Part shown: piece by piece, positions 12,672-13,145 of the stretch
Position numbering within the stretch: position 1 is the stretch's first letter
Layout: every line of letters begins with the position of its first letter
Assembly: GCA_002305255.1 (NCBI GenBank)
Contig: DBQN01000003.1
Location: 33,648 to 46,792, forward strand
Reading direction: 5' to 3'
Source: Firmicutes bacterium UBA1393
Lineage (GTDB): Bacteria; Bacillota; DTU025
DNA length: 13,145 nucleotides
Notes under the pieces: generated by a model
Database searches by the model: none
What the model was told of the DNA's origin: nothing
What the model saw: the letters and a program-made list of their open reading frames with translations, nothing else
Program-made: the position numbers and the translations under genes

Positions 12672-13145
12672 TCACACGAACTCCTGGATAACCACCCGAT
12701 TATCGCCGTCGATCTCGTCCAGCATCACCGATACTATCTCTGATCGAGATGTCGGCACGTTCTTGCCCACAAAGTCGGCCTTGATGGGCAGCTCGCGATG
12801 GCCGCGGTCTACGAGCACGGCAAGCTGGATGCGGCGGGGGCGGCCCAGGTCGATCAGGGCGTCGAGGCCGGCGCGCACGGTGCGGCCGGTGTAGATGACG
12901 TCGTCTACGAGAACGATGCTCTTGCCCGTGATATCGAAGGGCACCTCTGTGCGGTGCACCTGCGGCTGGGCGGCCAGCGTCGTGAGGTCGTCGCGGTAGA
13001 GCGTGATGTCGAGTACGCCCACGGGCGGGCGCACGCCCTCGATGGCCTCGATTTTGGCGGCGAGACGGTCTGCCAGGGGTCCGCCTCGGCGTCTGATGCC
13101 CACCAGGCCCACGTCAGCGACGCCTTTGTTGGATTCGATGATCTC
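12672..13145 (-). CDS. pyrR: PyrR bifunctional pyr regulator/uracil phosphoribosyltransferase (5' truncated by window)
   Basis: The C-terminal 157 residues of PyrR; the start lies beyond the right edge of the window. The frame is open to the last base and reads EIIESNKGVADVGLVGIRRR, the usual early PyrR segment, so only about 20-25 residues are missing. The PRPP-binding motif is VLVDDVIYTGRT, and the family tail YRDDLTTL ... VGKNVPTSRSEIVSV is present. PyrR binds UMP and the leader RNA of pyr genes to cause attenuation, and has weak uracil phosphoribosyltransferase activity. In Bacillota it usually opens the pyr operon, but here its 3' end abuts the deacetylase gene, so the pyr genes are not immediately downstream. 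No terminator hairpin fits in the 20-bp convergent gap. Confidence 0.93.
   Translation of the reverse strand, partial: EIIESNKGVADVGLVGIRRRGGPLADRLAAKIEAIEGVRPPVGVLDITLYRDDLTTLAAQPQVHRTEVPFDITGKSIVLVDDVIYTGRTVRAGLDALIDLGRPRRIQLAVLVDRGHRELPIKADFVGKNVPTSRSEIVSVMLDEIDGDNRVVIQEFV

Overview
This is a GC-rich bacterial window, apparently chromosomal. A PyrR-type pyr regulator, a membrane-anchored NodB deacetylase, sigma54-dependent control of a tripartite tricarboxylate transporter (TTT) and strong GGAGG ribosome binding sites together suggest a high-GC member of the Bacillota (for example Limnochordia or Symbiobacteriia-like lineages). That placement is inference; there is no rRNA or marker gene to settle it.

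Layout. (1) 1-1156: two small minus-strand genes (8-244 and 442-603) encode paralogous Trp/Pro-rich proteins that look like a local duplication. They are followed by about 550 bp with no convincing gene. That stretch holds a near-consensus sigma70 promoter (746-774), a CsoR-type palindrome at its expected start site (781-797), a run of stem-loops and a strong GC hairpin (1050-1075). (2) 1157-3181 (minus): a sigma54 enhancer-binding activator with PrpR_N, PAS, AAA+ (GAFTGA) and Fis-type HTH. (3) 3182-8014 (plus): divergent from the activator, an inverted repeat (3265-3298) and a sigma54 -24/-12 promoter (3312-3328) precede a tight five-gene run: CYTH-like protein, Ppx/GppA phosphatase, TctC, TctB and TctA. 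(4) 8015-8525: a gap between convergent genes with seven 16-bp palindromes, most of them exactly 32 bp apart. (5) 8526-10990: a tandem-GNAT acetyltransferase (minus) divergent from an ATZ/TRZ-type metal-dependent amidohydrolase (plus). (6) 10991-12651: a 390-bp gap with dyads, then a membrane-anchored polysaccharide deacetylase. (7) 12672-13145 (minus): PyrR, cut by the window edge.

How the genes work together. The most coherent system is the divergent activator/operon pair. The PrpR_N activator probably senses a small carboxylate or related ligand and drives sigma54 transcription of a solute uptake system (TctC binding protein, TctB and TctA membrane subunits). The unusual feature is that the first two cistrons of this operon, a CYTH-like protein and a Ppx/GppA phosphatase, point to polyphosphate, triphosphate or (p)ppGpp chemistry rather than transport. 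The 32-bp-phased palindrome array and the duplicated Trp-rich genes are the other two parts of the window that known families do not explain.
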